Of a stretch of 64,000 bases of DNA, positions 26,034-35,372 are shown in pieces; position 1 is the first letter of the stretch, and each line of letters opens with the position of its first letter. Both the position numbers and the translations under genes were made by a program. The DNA comes from Paenibacillus mellifer (GTDB lineage: Bacteria; Bacillota; Bacilli; Paenibacillales; Paenibacillaceae). Under the pieces are notes generated by a model. It did no database searches. It was not told where the DNA came from and worked only from the letters and a program-made list of their open reading frames with translations. The stretch spans positions 1 through 64,000 of the forward strand of contig NZ_JALPRK010000026.1 in assembly GCF_023195895.1 (NCBI RefSeq). Direction: 5' to 3'.

Positions 26034-28670
26034 ATGATTTTATCGGGACCATGGAAGCTGCAGCATGTTGAGGTCGGGGAGAAACCACCCCTGGAGCTGG
26101 CCGCGCCCGGACTGGACGACCGCTTCTGGATCGAAGCGGTCGTGCCGGGCGACGTGCATTCGGCGCTGCTGGAACGCGGGATCATCGAACCCCCGTATTT
26201 CGGGCATAACGATGCGAAGTGCCGGTGGATCGAGCGGAAGGAATGGTGGTACCGCACGACATTTGAGCTGGATGATGTGCCGGGGGAAGAAGAGCGGATT
26301 GAACTCACGTTCGAAGGGCTGGACACGTTTGCGGCCGTTTATGTCAACGGACATGAGATCGGCTTGGCATCCAACATGTTCCGTTGCTATATGTTCGACA
26401 TCACGCGGATCGTCCGAGAAGGCCGAAATACGCTGGCGGTTCGATTCGATCCACTATATTTGCATCACCGAGACAAAGAGCAGTTCGAATGGTCCTCCTA
26501 TACGAAGGAGCGTCCCTGGATCCGCAAGGCGGCGATGAACTTTGGTTGGGACTGGGGGCCGCGAATCGTGACGACCGGCATTTGGGGCCCGGTTCGATTG
26601 GAGCGTCGCAAGCTATCGAAGCTGACCGGCGTATATGCCGCAACGTTATCCGCGTCAGTGGAGGAGGCGGTCATCCGGGTGAACGTCGAAGCGGAGGCGT
26701 ACCGTGCTGGGACAGCGGCAGTGGCCGTCGCGAGGCTGCTTGCTGCGGATGGAGTCGAGGTGGCGTCCGCGACGCTTCCCGTCCTGAACGGGGATGCGGG
26801 GTCTCTAGGTGGGCAGGCAGCGCGGAGGCAAGCCTTTCCGAGTGCTATTCGCACGAAGGGAGCGGCGTCGGCCGAACTGCGGATCGCCCTACCGCGGCGT
26901 TGGTGGACGCATGATTTGGGCGATCCTTACCTGTACACGCTAGAGGTGACGCTGCTCGTCGGTGGGGAAGAGGTAGACCGATATGAGCAGTCTTTTGGGA
27001 TTCGGACACTGGAATTATCGCGGCAAAATCCCGACGGCAGCCCATCGTTTGCCTTTATCCTTAATGGCATTAAGGTTTATGCCAAAGGTGCCAACTGGAT
27101 CCCGGCGGATCATCTGATTGGATCGATTCCGGATTCCACGTACCACGGACTAGTCGAACTGGCCGTGGAAGGGCAGATGAACATGCTGCGCGTATGGGCG
27201 GGCGGCATTTATGAGAAAGAGATTTTTTACGAGGAATGCGACCGCCGCGGAGTGCTGGTGTGGCAAGACTTCGCTTTTGCCAATGCGCTATTTCCGGACT
27301 TCAACCGCGACTTCATGGACAATGTGCAGCAGGAAATCATCGATAACGTCAAGCGGCTGCGGAACCGCGCCTCGCTTGCGCTTTGGTGCGGCAACAATGA
27401 GATCGACTGGCTGGTTGACATGAAGTCGGCGGCGGGTGACATTACTGGAGCTTTTTTCGGAGAGACGATCTATCATGAGCTGATCCCCGGACTGCTGGCC
27501 GAACTCGATCCGCACCGTCCATATTGGCCTTCGTCGCCATATGGCGCACAGGACGGGTATGACGTCAATGATCCGAATCAGGGGGACCGCCATAATTGGC
27601 AAGTGTGGCACGGGTCGGTATACCCGCGTATGCAGGGTGAGAAGCCGCGGCTCGATTATAGTATCGAAGGGGTGACGTTCAAGAATTATAAGCAGGACCT
27701 CGCCCTGCTTAGCAGCGAGTTCGGCATGCATGCTTCGGCGAATCGATATACGTTGGAGAAGAACATTCCCGAAGGGAAGTTTACCTGGGGGAGTGCCGAG
27801 ATGGCATACCGGAACAAGGATACGAACCACCGCAAAGGGATTTTGTTGATGGAAGGCTTCACGGGGATTCCACAGGACGTTGAGGAATATATGAACTTCT
27901 CCATGCTGACCCAGGCTGAAGGGCTGAAGTACGGAATCGAGCATTTCCGTCGCCACCGTCATCGCAACAGCGGTGCGCTGGTGTGGCAGTTGAACGACAG
28001 CTGGCCGGGGACGAGCTGGTCGATGATCGATTACGAGTTGCTGCCGAAGGCTTCGTATTATTATGGCAAGACCTTCTTTCACCCCGTGCTCCTGTCACTG
28101 GAGCATGAGTCGGGAGAGCCGCTGCGCGTGTGGGTTGTGAACGACACGTTGGAGGAGTTGGAGGGAACCGTGACGTTAACGGTTCATCCCTTGGTCCAGG
28201 GCGGCGATCTGGCGGGGGGGTCGGGGGCTGGAGCAGGCGCGGGGCGGCGGACTACATTTGCGGTGAAAGTGCCGCCGCAAACGGCGCTGTCGCTCGGAAG
28301 CCTAGAAGAGGCGGAGGCGCTGGCGGGTTTAGCACCGGAGGAGGTGGTGGTAGAGCTGAGCGCCACCGGATTCGCTGCGCCCGCGAATCGGTACTATCTG
28401 CGCGACTCGAAGGAGATCCGCTTGCCTGTCGCTGAGCTGGACGTGCGGGTTGATGAAGCGGCGCAGACCGTCACGGTCACGGCCTCCGGCCGGGGTGTTG
28501 CCCGGCTGGTCAAGCTGGAGCTGCCGCTGGGCGGGGTCCGCTTCAGCGACAACTACTTTGACCTGCTGCCCGGCGAGAGCCGGACGGTCCGCCTGCGGCA
28601 TCCCGGCGGCTTGGCGCTCCCGTGGGCGGAGCTGCGCGTTGGCGCGCTCAACGCTGGAACGCTCGCGTAA
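26034..28670 (+). CDS. Beta-mannosidase, glycoside hydrolase family 2
   Basis: An 878-residue GH2 enzyme without signal peptide, so cytoplasmic. It has the N-terminal sugar-binding jelly-roll (FEGLDTFAAVYVNG), an immunoglobulin-like domain, then the TIM barrel. The general acid/base is E456 in LWCGNNEIDW and the nucleophile E562 in LLSSEFGMHA, with the mannosidase-type context YWPSSPYG and WQLNDSWPGTSW. It hydrolyses terminal beta-1,4-mannose from imported oligosaccharides. A glycine/alanine-rich linker (about 720-737) lies in the C-terminal beta-domains. It follows the YesN gene after 42 bases and completes the locus. Confidence 0.93.
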   Translation: MILSGPWKLQHVEVGEKPPLELAAPGLDDRFWIEAVVPGDVHSALLERGIIEPPYFGHNDAKCRWIERKEWWYRTTFELDDVPGEEERIELTFEGLDTFAAVYVNGHEIGLASNMFRCYMFDITRIVREGRNTLAVRFDPLYLHHRDKEQFEWSSYTKERPWIRKAAMNFGWDWGPRIVTTGIWGPVRLERRKLSKLTGVYAATLSASVEEAVIRVNVEAEAYRAGTAAVAVARLLAADGVEVASATLPVLNGDAGSLGGQAARRQAFPSAIRTKGAASAELRIALPRRWWTHDLGDPYLYTLEVTLLVGGEEVDRYEQSFGIRTLELSRQNPDGSPSFAFILNGIKVYAKGANWIPADHLIGSIPDSTYHGLVELAVEGQMNMLRVWAGGIYEKEIFYEECDRRGVLVWQDFAFANALFPDFNRDFMDNVQQEIIDNVKRLRNRASLALWCGNNEIDWLVDMKSAAGDITGAFFGETIYHELIPGLLAELDPHRPYWPSSPYGAQDGYDVNDPNQGDRHNWQVWHGSVYPRMQGEKPRLDYSIEGVTFKNYKQDLALLSSEFGMHASANRYTLEKNIPEGKFTWGSAEMAYRNKDTNHRKGILLMEGFTGIPQDVEEYMNFSMLTQAEGLKYGIEHFRRHRHRNSGALVWQLNDSWPGTSWSMIDYELLPKASYYYGKTFFHPVLLSLEHESGEPLRVWVVNDTLEELEGTVTLTVHPLVQGGDLAGGSGAGAGAGRRTTFAVKVPPQTALSLGSLEEAEALAGLAPEEVVVELSATGFAAPANRYYLRDSKEIRLPVAELDVRVDEAAQTVTVTASGRGVARLVKLELPLGGVRFSDNYFDLLPGESRTVRLRHPGGLALPWAELRVGALNAGTLA

Positions 28671-28850
28671 CGGAACGAGCAGACCTTATTTCGGCGAAAA
28701 ACGCCAGATTCCCAATCTAACGGAACGGAAAGACGCTATTTGGATGTTTCTTGCCTGATCTCAGGCCGAATTGTCCCAATAGCGTCTTCTGGTTCCGTTA
28801 GATTTCTGTGCTGCCCGTTTCTCGCCAAATAAGCGCTCTACGTTCCGTTA
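28668..28850. repeat. Four-unit inverted element, family C copy 1 (TAACGGAAC ends)
   Basis: TAACGGAAC occurs at 28668 and 28718 in direct orientation (50 bp apart). Its inverse GTTCCGTTA ends at 28800 and 28850 (50 bp apart). The inner pair (28715-28743 with 28775-28803) matches at about 26 of 29 positions and includes GACGCTATT. The loop contains a further six-base palindrome (28753-28758 with 28761-28766). The outer span is 183 bp and the inner span 83 bp, exactly as in the copy at 38501-38683. It fills the gap between the convergent mannosidase and antiporter genes. Confidence 0.85.
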
Positions 28851-28884
28851 CGCTCGCGCGGCACCGCCGTCTCTATTATCGTCG

Positions 28885-30903
28885 CTATTCCTCGTGCTCG
28901 TAGAGGGTGAGGCTTTCGATTTGGTTGATCGTTCGCCGCAACTCCCGGGCTTGTTCCCGGCTAATGTCGCCATTCTCGAACATGCGGCTGATTTCCGCAC
29001 GTTCGGCGTCCATGACCAGCAGCCGCAGCTCTTCCTTCTGCGCTTCCGTCTTCTCGCTGAATGGATCCGCGGCGCCTTTCAACCGAGCAATCGCACGCTT
29101 GTAATCCAGGATGACGAATTGGACAAGGTTATCCGTCTCGTTCCCTTTCTTCAGCCCTTGCAAATACTCAAGTGCGGCTTGCAGCGCGTGGATTTGGATG
29201 GTCCTTCCTTCGGTTTTCATAGCGAACTCTTTGTATTTGCGTTTCGCACGACGGAAGTCCCGCACCGTACTGCCGACCAGGAAGAAGAAACGGGCACGGC
29301 CGCTTTGCGACAGCTTCTCTTCCCGAAGCTCCAGCGCCTTCTCGAAGGCCTCGAACATCTCTTTGTCCATGCCTCCGTCTGCCATCACCTGTTGGATATA
29401 GCCGCGTTCCACTTTCAGTGCGATCCGGTGCAGCTCGGTGATTTTGCCCAACATGGCCGGTCGATCGGGACGCTGAGCTCCCCACTGATCCAAGGCCGGC
29501 TGAAGCAGCCGGCTATATTCGTCCATGAGCTGGTAGGACGCTGTTTTGTTGTCGTCGTTCATTTCCTCCTTGATCTTGTTCAGCGCAACCCGCAGTACGC
29601 GAGTTCGGGCCTCATTCATGTCGAGGAACACGTCGTCCTCCTCGCCGGGCACGCCCCCCTTGCTCAGCATCGGCAAGAAAATCGTGGCCACAATCAACGT
29701 AAACAAGATAACGCCTGCCGCCAAGAACAAAATCAACGACCGCTCTGGAAAAGGACCGCCGCTGGCGACCACATAAGGAATCGACAATACCCCGGCCATG
29801 GTGACGGCCCCGCGGACCCCGGTCAGGGTCAGCAGCAGGCTGGATTTCAACGTAGGTTTTTCAATGTTATCCCCTTTGGCCTTCCGGTGTTCATACATGG
29901 CAAAGAGATGCGACCAAATAAAGCGAATCCCCAATATGCCGACCCCAACGACCAGCACGTATCCGATCGCCAGCACATTGTTAATGTTCGGATTATCGAC
30001 GGTAGCTTGCATCGACGATGGGATGTTCAACCCCAGCAACAGGAAGACAATCCCGTTTAGGATGAACAGCACCGTAGACCAGATATTTTCTGTTAAAACC
30101 TGTTCCTCCGCCAACATCGTTTCCGTCCGCTCCCGCAGCAAGGAATGCACAATACCGCCCACAACAACGGCAATAACCCCGGATGCATGCAGGATATCCT
30201 CCGTAATGATAAAGATCAGGAATGGCGTCAGAATTTGCAGCAGGGAATGCAACGTGGCATCCTTGATCCCTTGTTTGAGCAAGGAGAACCGGATCCAAGT
30301 CATGATTAAGCTGAGCACCAGTCCCAATAATGCTCCGGTTACGAACATATAAGAGAAGTCAAACACGGCTTCCCGCAGTGAAAAATAACCCGTAACAACC
30401 GCAGCAACCGCGTAGTTAAAGGCAACCAAGCCCGATGCGTCGTTGATCAGCGATTCCCCCCGGACGAGATTGAGCACCTTCTCGGGGAGATGAATTCGCT
30501 TGGCAATCCCGTTGACAGCCACCGGATCGGTAGGGGACAGGATCGCAGCCAGTGCGAATGCCGCGACGAGCGGGATGTCGGGAATCACCGCATGAATCAG
30601 GTAACCACCACCCAATGTAGTTAACACCACCAGAATGATCGCGTTCCCCAGAATCGCCCCGCGCATATTCCAGAGTTGGTCGCGGGGGAAATACCTGCCA
30701 TCGTTGTACAACAAAGGCGCAACGAACAGCAGCAAAAACCATTCCGTTTCGAGTTCCAGTGAGAACCCGTTAAAGGCCAGGGCGATAAGGATCCCAAGAG
30801 CGATTTGCGTCAGCGCAGTAGGAATTAACGGGATATAGTGGCTAATGATGTTGGAGGCCACAAGGCAGATGAGAAGCATAATTACGGTAATCAGTAAGTC
30901 CAT
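28885..30903 (-). CDS. CPA1-family Na+(K+)/H+ antiporter with long C-terminal cytoplasmic domain
   Basis: A 672-residue protein. The N-terminal 410 residues form about 12 membrane helices of the Na_H_Exchanger family with the ion-binding region AAILSPTDPVAV and GESLINDASGLVAFN, which includes the conserved ND-type acidic centre. The C-terminal 240 residues are soluble, charged and helical. Length and layout match Bacillus NhaK (YvgP). GGAAGGACG lies ten bases before ATG 30903. It is a single-gene unit; it should exchange monovalent cations for protons in pH and salt homeostasis. The cation preference is not predictable. Confidence 0.9.
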   Translation of the reverse strand: MDLLITVIMLLICLVASNIISHYIPLIPTALTQIALGILIALAFNGFSLELETEWFLLLFVAPLLYNDGRYFPRDQLWNMRGAILGNAIILVVLTTLGGGYLIHAVIPDIPLVAAFALAAILSPTDPVAVNGIAKRIHLPEKVLNLVRGESLINDASGLVAFNYAVAAVVTGYFSLREAVFDFSYMFVTGALLGLVLSLIMTWIRFSLLKQGIKDATLHSLLQILTPFLIFIITEDILHASGVIAVVVGGIVHSLLRERTETMLAEEQVLTENIWSTVLFILNGIVFLLLGLNIPSSMQATVDNPNINNVLAIGYVLVVGVGILGIRFIWSHLFAMYEHRKAKGDNIEKPTLKSSLLLTLTGVRGAVTMAGVLSIPYVVASGGPFPERSLILFLAAGVILFTLIVATIFLPMLSKGGVPGEEDDVFLDMNEARTRVLRVALNKIKEEMNDDNKTASYQLMDEYSRLLQPALDQWGAQRPDRPAMLGKITELHRIALKVERGYIQQVMADGGMDKEMFEAFEKALELREEKLSQSGRARFFFLVGSTVRDFRRAKRKYKEFAMKTEGRTIQIHALQAALEYLQGLKKGNETDNLVQFVILDYKRAIARLKGAADPFSEKTEAQKEELRLLVMDAERAEISRMFENGDISREQARELRRTINQIESLTLYEHEE

Positions 30904-31010
30904 AAATACAAACGTCCTTCCGAAAGTTCAGGCGCTGGGCCAATTTGGTAGTTGATCTTAGCATATCCCGTTTTTTTAAACTGAAGTTAAAGGGGACAAA
31001 CTTTTATTAC

Positions 31011-31041
31011 GAAAAAAATGCCCTTCCGCAACATGCGGAAG
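31011..31041 (-). terminator. Intrinsic terminator after nrdB
   Basis: On the minus strand CTTCCGC pairs with GCGGAAG (31023-31041), followed by a seven-base T run (31012-31018 as A on the plus strand). It ends the nrdAB transcript. Confidence 0.88.
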
Positions 31042-31067
31042 AGCCGCCTTATTTTATAGCGTCGTCC

Positions 31068-32099
31068 TTACAGGTCGTCAAACCCGTTGTCGTCGCCAAC
31101 CTTGCCGTAGTTACGAGATTTCGCCTCGAAAAAGTCCGTTTTCGTCGCGTTCAGCGCCTCGTCGGAGAACGGCTTGATCCATGGCATGCAGTTGATATCA
31201 ACGCCTTGGTACGCTTTGTCCAGTCCCATCAACGTCAATCGTTTGTTGGCGATATATTTGATGTAATCGGACAATTCGTTCAAGTCGATGCCTTGCACAT
31301 CCTTCAGCGTATAGTGCGCCCAATTCGTTTCCAGCTCCACCGCCCGATTGATCGTGCGGTACGTGTAGTCGATATTCTCCTTCGTGTTCAGCTCCGGATA
31401 GTCGACCAGTAGCTGCTTAAAAACTTCGGCGAAGAAGTAGCAATGTTGATTCTCGTCCCGCTGGATATACGAAATCATTTGGCTTGTGCCCATCATTTTC
31501 TGATCGCGCGCCAGGTTGTAGAAGAAGGCGAATGTACTATAGAAGAAAATCCCCTCAAGAATAAGGTCGGCAACCAGCGCTTCAAAAAAGGTCTGCGGCG
31601 TCGCGTTATTACGGAAGTTCTGATAAATGTCAGAGATGAACTTGTTGCGGTCCAGCAGCACCGGGTCGTGCTTCCAGTATTCAAAAATCTCTTTCTGTTC
31701 CTGCTCCGATACGATCGAAGACAGCACATAGGAGTAGGACTGGTTATGAACTACTTCCTGCTGCCCGATGATCGCCGAAATCGCCTCCAGCGACGAGTCG
31801 GTGAAGTAACGTTTCACGTCGCCGACGAACATCGTTTGCATCGAATCGAGCACCGCTAGCAGGGAGATGTTGATCTTGAAGGTGCGCTGCTCTTCCGAGT
31901 TGAGCAGGGCGAATTGCTGCGCGTCTTTGGCCATTGGGATCTCGTCCGCGATCCAGTGGTTGAGCAGCAGCACCTTGTAAAGCTTGTACATATGCGGCAT
32001 GCGGATGTCGTTCCAGTTCAGGATGCCCGAGCATTCGCCGCCGATAATCCGCGTCGATTTGTTGGGGGCTTCGGTGTTGAATATCGTTTGAAGTTGCAT
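31068..32099 (-). CDS. nrdB: Class I ribonucleotide reductase small (beta) subunit
   Basis: About 343 residues from ATG 32099, with AAGGAG nine bases upstream; the open frame continues to 32231 without a ribosome site. Ferritin-like diiron protein: iron ligands are visible in GQQEVVHNQSYSY (E and H) and in RDENQHCYFFAEV (E-x2-H). It stores the radical used by NrdA to reduce ribonucleotides. The nrdA gene lies upstream on the same strand, but an unusually long gap of about 715 bp with many hairpins separates them. A terminator follows. Confidence 0.93.
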   Translation of the reverse strand: MQLQTIFNTEAPNKSTRIIGGECSGILNWNDIRMPHMYKLYKVLLLNHWIADEIPMAKDAQQFALLNSEEQRTFKINISLLAVLDSMQTMFVGDVKRYFTDSSLEAISAIIGQQEVVHNQSYSYVLSSIVSEQEQKEIFEYWKHDPVLLDRNKFISDIYQNFRNNATPQTFFEALVADLILEGIFFYSTFAFFYNLARDQKMMGTSQMISYIQRDENQHCYFFAEVFKQLLVDYPELNTKENIDYTYRTINRAVELETNWAHYTLKDVQGIDLNELSDYIKYIANKRLTLMGLDKAYQGVDINCMPWIKPFSDEALNATKTDFFEAKSRNYGKVGDDNGFDDL

Positions 32100-32267
32100 G
32101 GGGTTTCGCTCCTTGATTTGTAGTGGGTCATGTGGGAGGGGGCCGTCGGCTGAAATGTTCTTACGATCGCTGTTGCTCGCGGATTTCTCGGATTGAACTA
32201 GATTCAGAAGTTGTAGAAATCCACTCGCCAAGGCGAACGCTCCGCTTCTTTAGAATCATTTCACCTC

Positions 32268-32309
32268 GGTTCAATGAGCTAAAGATCTGTGTCTTTAGCT
32301 CATTGAACC
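32268..32309. repeat. Perfect 18-bp inverted repeat in the nrdA-nrdB gap
   Basis: Arms 32268-32285 and 32292-32309 are perfectly complementary around a six-base loop. No T run follows on the minus strand, so it is not a simple terminator of nrdA. It lies about 170 bases before the nrdB start and would form a strong hairpin in an nrdAB transcript, or could be an operator. Confidence 0.85.
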
Positions 32310-32353
32310 CTCTGGCCCATTCCCCGCATGGATATATGTTCAAACGCGAGCGC

Positions 32354-32708
32354 ATCCCCGCAGGGGATGGCGCCTCTCCACACGCAGTGGCATTTTGGAC
32401 GCCCCTGCCACTCATAATTCTTTAAAGTAAGTGCATCCCCGAAGGGGACAACGAGGGTTACGCACGCTGCAGCACCGTTTACCGCCAAAGTCGCAATCCC
32501 CGCCCCGCAGGAGCGCCTGAAGTAGAGCGGGCCCGAAGGGCGAGAAGCGGCTCATCCCGCCCACCTCCTTCGGGTGCGCCGAAAGCAGCAGTCATGAGCA
32601 GCACGGTTTACCAGGTGACCCGGGGGCACCAAAAGTAAGACGTACCCGAAGGGGGAAAAGCGTTCCACGAGCCAACCCAAGCGTGTCCCCGCAGGGGAGA
32701 GCGTGCAG
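32354..32708. repeat. Group of short CCCC/GGGG hairpins in the nrdA-nrdB gap
   Basis: Stems of four to six bases closed by a GCA or GAA triplet occur at 32354-32368, 32436-32448, 32531-32541, around 32643-32655 and 32696-32708. On the transcribed minus strand the loops read cTTCGg or cTGCGg, i.e. UUCG-type tetraloops in RNA. Flanking motifs such as GCAGGAGCGCCT are also repeated. No protein-coding signal is seen between 32100 and 32814. Confidence 0.65.
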
Positions 32709-32814
32709 GAGCGCCTCAGTTCCTCCCACGTTCCCCCAGTTTGCGGGAGACCAGAGGGCAGCGGGCCCTCGGGCGCCCTCCCTTACGGTAAGGGAGGGGT
32801 GGGGAGGGTTGAGA

Positions 32815-35148
32815 TCATGATGCGCACGATTCGCACTCCTCAATCGTCAACGCCCGGCTGCGCACATAATACGTCGACTTCAGCCCGGCCTTCCAGGCGT
32901 GCAGGTGCAGTTCCAGGAATTCGGTGGCTTTGATGTCCGGCCGCACGTACAGGTTGAAGCTTTGCCCTTGGTCGACGTGGCGCTGGCGAGCGCCGGCCAT
33001 GTCGATCGACCAGTGTTGATCGATGAGGAACGCCGTCTTGTAGTACCAGATCGTTTTTTCGGACAGATCCGGTGCCGGGTTGGCGATCTTGTAGGTCGTC
33101 TTCTCCTCATAGGAGAGCAACTCGTACAATGGATCGATGCTGGCGGTGGAGCCGGCGATGATCGAAGTCGATCCGTTTGGCGCGATCGCGAACATCCAGG
33201 CGTTACGGACGCCGTTCTCGCGGACTTCCTTCTGCAGCTCACGCCATTGTTCGGTCGTCACGTATTTGCCTTCGCGTGTGCCGTCCGTGTAGTTTCGGGC
33301 TTCGAAGTAATGCCCCGTTTCCCAGTCGGAACCGGCAAACTTCGGATATTTCCCTTTTTCGATGGCGAGCTCCATGCTGGACTTGACCAGCAGGTAGTTG
33401 ATTTTCTCATAGAGCGCGTCGTTGTATTCCACGGCCTCCTTGGATTCCCAACGGATGCCTTCGAGCGCAAGCAGATGGTGCAAGCCAAACGTGCCCAGCC
33501 CGATCGCGCGATATTGGCTATTTGTGTATTGGGCCTGCAGCACTTCGATATTGTTGATGTCGATCACGTTGTCCAGCATCCGCGTCTGGATCGGCACCAG
33601 TCGCTCTAGCACGCCAGCCGGTACTGCGCGGGCCAAGTGAATCGAGTTCAAGTTGCAAACGACGAAGTCGCCTGGGATTTTGGAGACAACGATGCGGGTT
33701 TGTCCGTCTTTCGTTACCAGTTCCTCTTGTTCGACAACTGTCGGTGATTGGTTTTGCATGATTTCCGTGCACAGGTTGGACGAGTAAACCATCCCGTGCG
33801 CGCGGTTCGGGTTGGCGCGGTTTACCGTATCGCGATAGAACATGTAAGGCGTACCGGTCTCCAACTGCGATTTCAAAATTCGCTTCATGATATCGATCGC
33901 CGGCATCGTGATACGCGAAAGCGTAGGGTGGGCGACGGCTTCGGCATATTTTTCACGGAAGCTGCCTTTCCCGAATTCCTCATCATAGAAGTCTTCCAGG
34001 CCTAGCGGACGTCCATTCTCATCCTTCCAGCCCATCGTTTTCTTCACTTCATGCGGGCAGAACAGATTCCATTCGCCGCGGGTTTCCACCGCCTCCATGA
34101 ACAGGTCGGGCAGACAAACGCCGTGGAAGACGTCATGCGCACGCATCCGCTCGTCGCCGTTGTTCAGCTTCAGGTCGAGGAAGGCGAGAATATCCTTGTG
34201 AAAAACGTCCAGATAAACCGCGATTGCGCCTTTCCGTGTTCCGAGTTGATCGACGCTGACGGCGGTGTTGTTCAGCTGGCGGATCCAAGGGATGACGCCG
34301 GAGCTGGTGTTCTTGTGGCCGCGGATATCGGAGCCGCGGGCGCGGACTTTGCCGAGGTAGACGCCGATACCGCCGCCCATTTTGCTCAGACGAGCTACGT
34401 CGGTGTTGGAGTCGAAGATGCCCTCGAGAGAGTCGTCTACCGTATCGATGAAGCAACTGGAGAGCTGACCGGCTACTTTCTTACCGGCATTGGACATGGT
34501 TGGAGTTGCGGCAGTCATATAAAGGTTGCTCATCGCCCAATACGCTTCCTTCACCAGTTCCAGGCGTTTCTCTTCCGGCTCCTTGTGCATCAGGTACATC
34601 GCGATGACCATATAGCGCTCCTGCGGCAGCTCCATCGTCCGTCCGTCGAAGTCGGTGGCGAGGTAACGTTCGGTGAGCGTCAGCAGGCCAATGTAGTCGA
34701 ACAGCAAATCGCAGGAAGGGTCGATCGTGCGGCCCAGCTCTTCGATTTGCTCTTTCGTGTAGCATTCGAGCAGCTCTTCGCGGTAGATGCCTAGCTTGCA
34801 CAGCTCGGAGATGAGGTGGTGGAACGAGCCGTACGGCTCCTCAGGGTAAGCTTTGTAACGGCGGTTGACCGCCGCTTTTTTATATAGAGAAGTGAGCAGG
34901 GAGCGGGCGGCCGCAAATTTCCAATCCGGCTCGTCTTTGCTGACGAGCTCCAGGGCGGACATCGTAAAGGCATTGCTGATCTCTTCTCCGTTCACTTCGT
35001 CGCGACGGAGTTTGGCATTTACGCCGCGTAACAGGCGCTCTTTATCGAGGTTATGTAAGCCTTGCAAAATACGATCGGCATAGACGCCAAGGCGCTCGCC
35101 GTCAAACGCAAGTTGTCGGTTATTGGGTTTCGTCACTAGAGTGGGCAT
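32815..35148 (-). CDS. nrdA: Class I ribonucleotide reductase large (alpha) subunit
   Basis: A 777-residue catalytic subunit with an N-terminal regulatory region (about 1-100) and the ten-stranded barrel. Active-site features visible: the redox cysteine in QLSSCFIDTVDDS, NLCTEI, and the C-terminal CESCAS tail whose C772 and C775 pass electrons from thioredoxin or glutaredoxin. With NrdB it makes deoxynucleotides aerobically. It lies downstream of nrdG on the same strand, with its own promoter (35294-35324) carrying an FNR/CRP-type palindrome. Confidence 0.93.
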   Translation of the reverse strand: MPTLVTKPNNRQLAFDGERLGVYADRILQGLHNLDKERLLRGVNAKLRRDEVNGEEISNAFTMSALELVSKDEPDWKFAAARSLLTSLYKKAAVNRRYKAYPEEPYGSFHHLISELCKLGIYREELLECYTKEQIEELGRTIDPSCDLLFDYIGLLTLTERYLATDFDGRTMELPQERYMVIAMYLMHKEPEEKRLELVKEAYWAMSNLYMTAATPTMSNAGKKVAGQLSSCFIDTVDDSLEGIFDSNTDVARLSKMGGGIGVYLGKVRARGSDIRGHKNTSSGVIPWIRQLNNTAVSVDQLGTRKGAIAVYLDVFHKDILAFLDLKLNNGDERMRAHDVFHGVCLPDLFMEAVETRGEWNLFCPHEVKKTMGWKDENGRPLGLEDFYDEEFGKGSFREKYAEAVAHPTLSRITMPAIDIMKRILKSQLETGTPYMFYRDTVNRANPNRAHGMVYSSNLCTEIMQNQSPTVVEQEELVTKDGQTRIVVSKIPGDFVVCNLNSIHLARAVPAGVLERLVPIQTRMLDNVIDINNIEVLQAQYTNSQYRAIGLGTFGLHHLLALEGIRWESKEAVEYNDALYEKINYLLVKSSMELAIEKGKYPKFAGSDWETGHYFEARNYTDGTREGKYVTTEQWRELQKEVRENGVRNAWMFAIAPNGSTSIIAGSTASIDPLYELLSYEEKTTYKIANPAPDLSEKTIWYYKTAFLIDQHWSIDMAGARQRHVDQGQSFNLYVRPDIKATEFLELHLHAWKAGLKSTYYVRSRALTIEECESCAS

Positions 35149-35293
35149 GGGATGAATCCTCGCTTTCGTGAAATAAGTAGGATGATTGCTGCAAATGCCG
35201 GCGTTACCGCAAATCTTGAATGTTTAAATTGCAGATAACGGGTGAAAAAAGGGGGCGCCAACCTGCTTGCGCTCCATGATGAATATTGTCAAA

Positions 35294-35324
35294 CTGTGAC
35301 GAAGGTCACAGGCTTTTAATTATA
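35294..35324 (-). promoter_or_regulatory. nrdA promoter: extended -10 with FNR/CRP-type palindrome over the start site
   Basis: On the minus strand TGGTATAAT (hexamer 35324-35319) is an extended -10. Just downstream is CTGTGACCTTCGTCACAG (35311-35294), containing a perfect TGTGA-N6-TCACA. If transcription starts near 35312, the palindrome is centred near +10, a position where a bound CRP/FNR-family protein would repress. The 5' leader would be about 165 nt. Protein identity is inferred from the consensus only. Confidence 0.65.
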
Positions 35325-35372
35325 CCAGAAACTTCTATCGTTCGTGTTCAAAAAGTTAGCCTTTTAGATGTG

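Noticed and set aside
27288-28082. 264-codon frame antisense to the beta-mannosidase
   Set aside because: Shadow frame in GC-rich DNA; the GH2 catalytic motifs fix the plus strand as coding.
28894-30060. 388-codon frame antisense to the antiporter
   Set aside because: Shadow frame; its product is His/Gln-rich with no recognisable domain, while the antiporter family motifs are clear on the other strand.
32592-32933. Open frames of about 80 codons on both strands in and near the nrdA-nrdB gap
   Set aside because: They run through the short GC hairpins, have no ribosome site and partly overlap the nrdA end.
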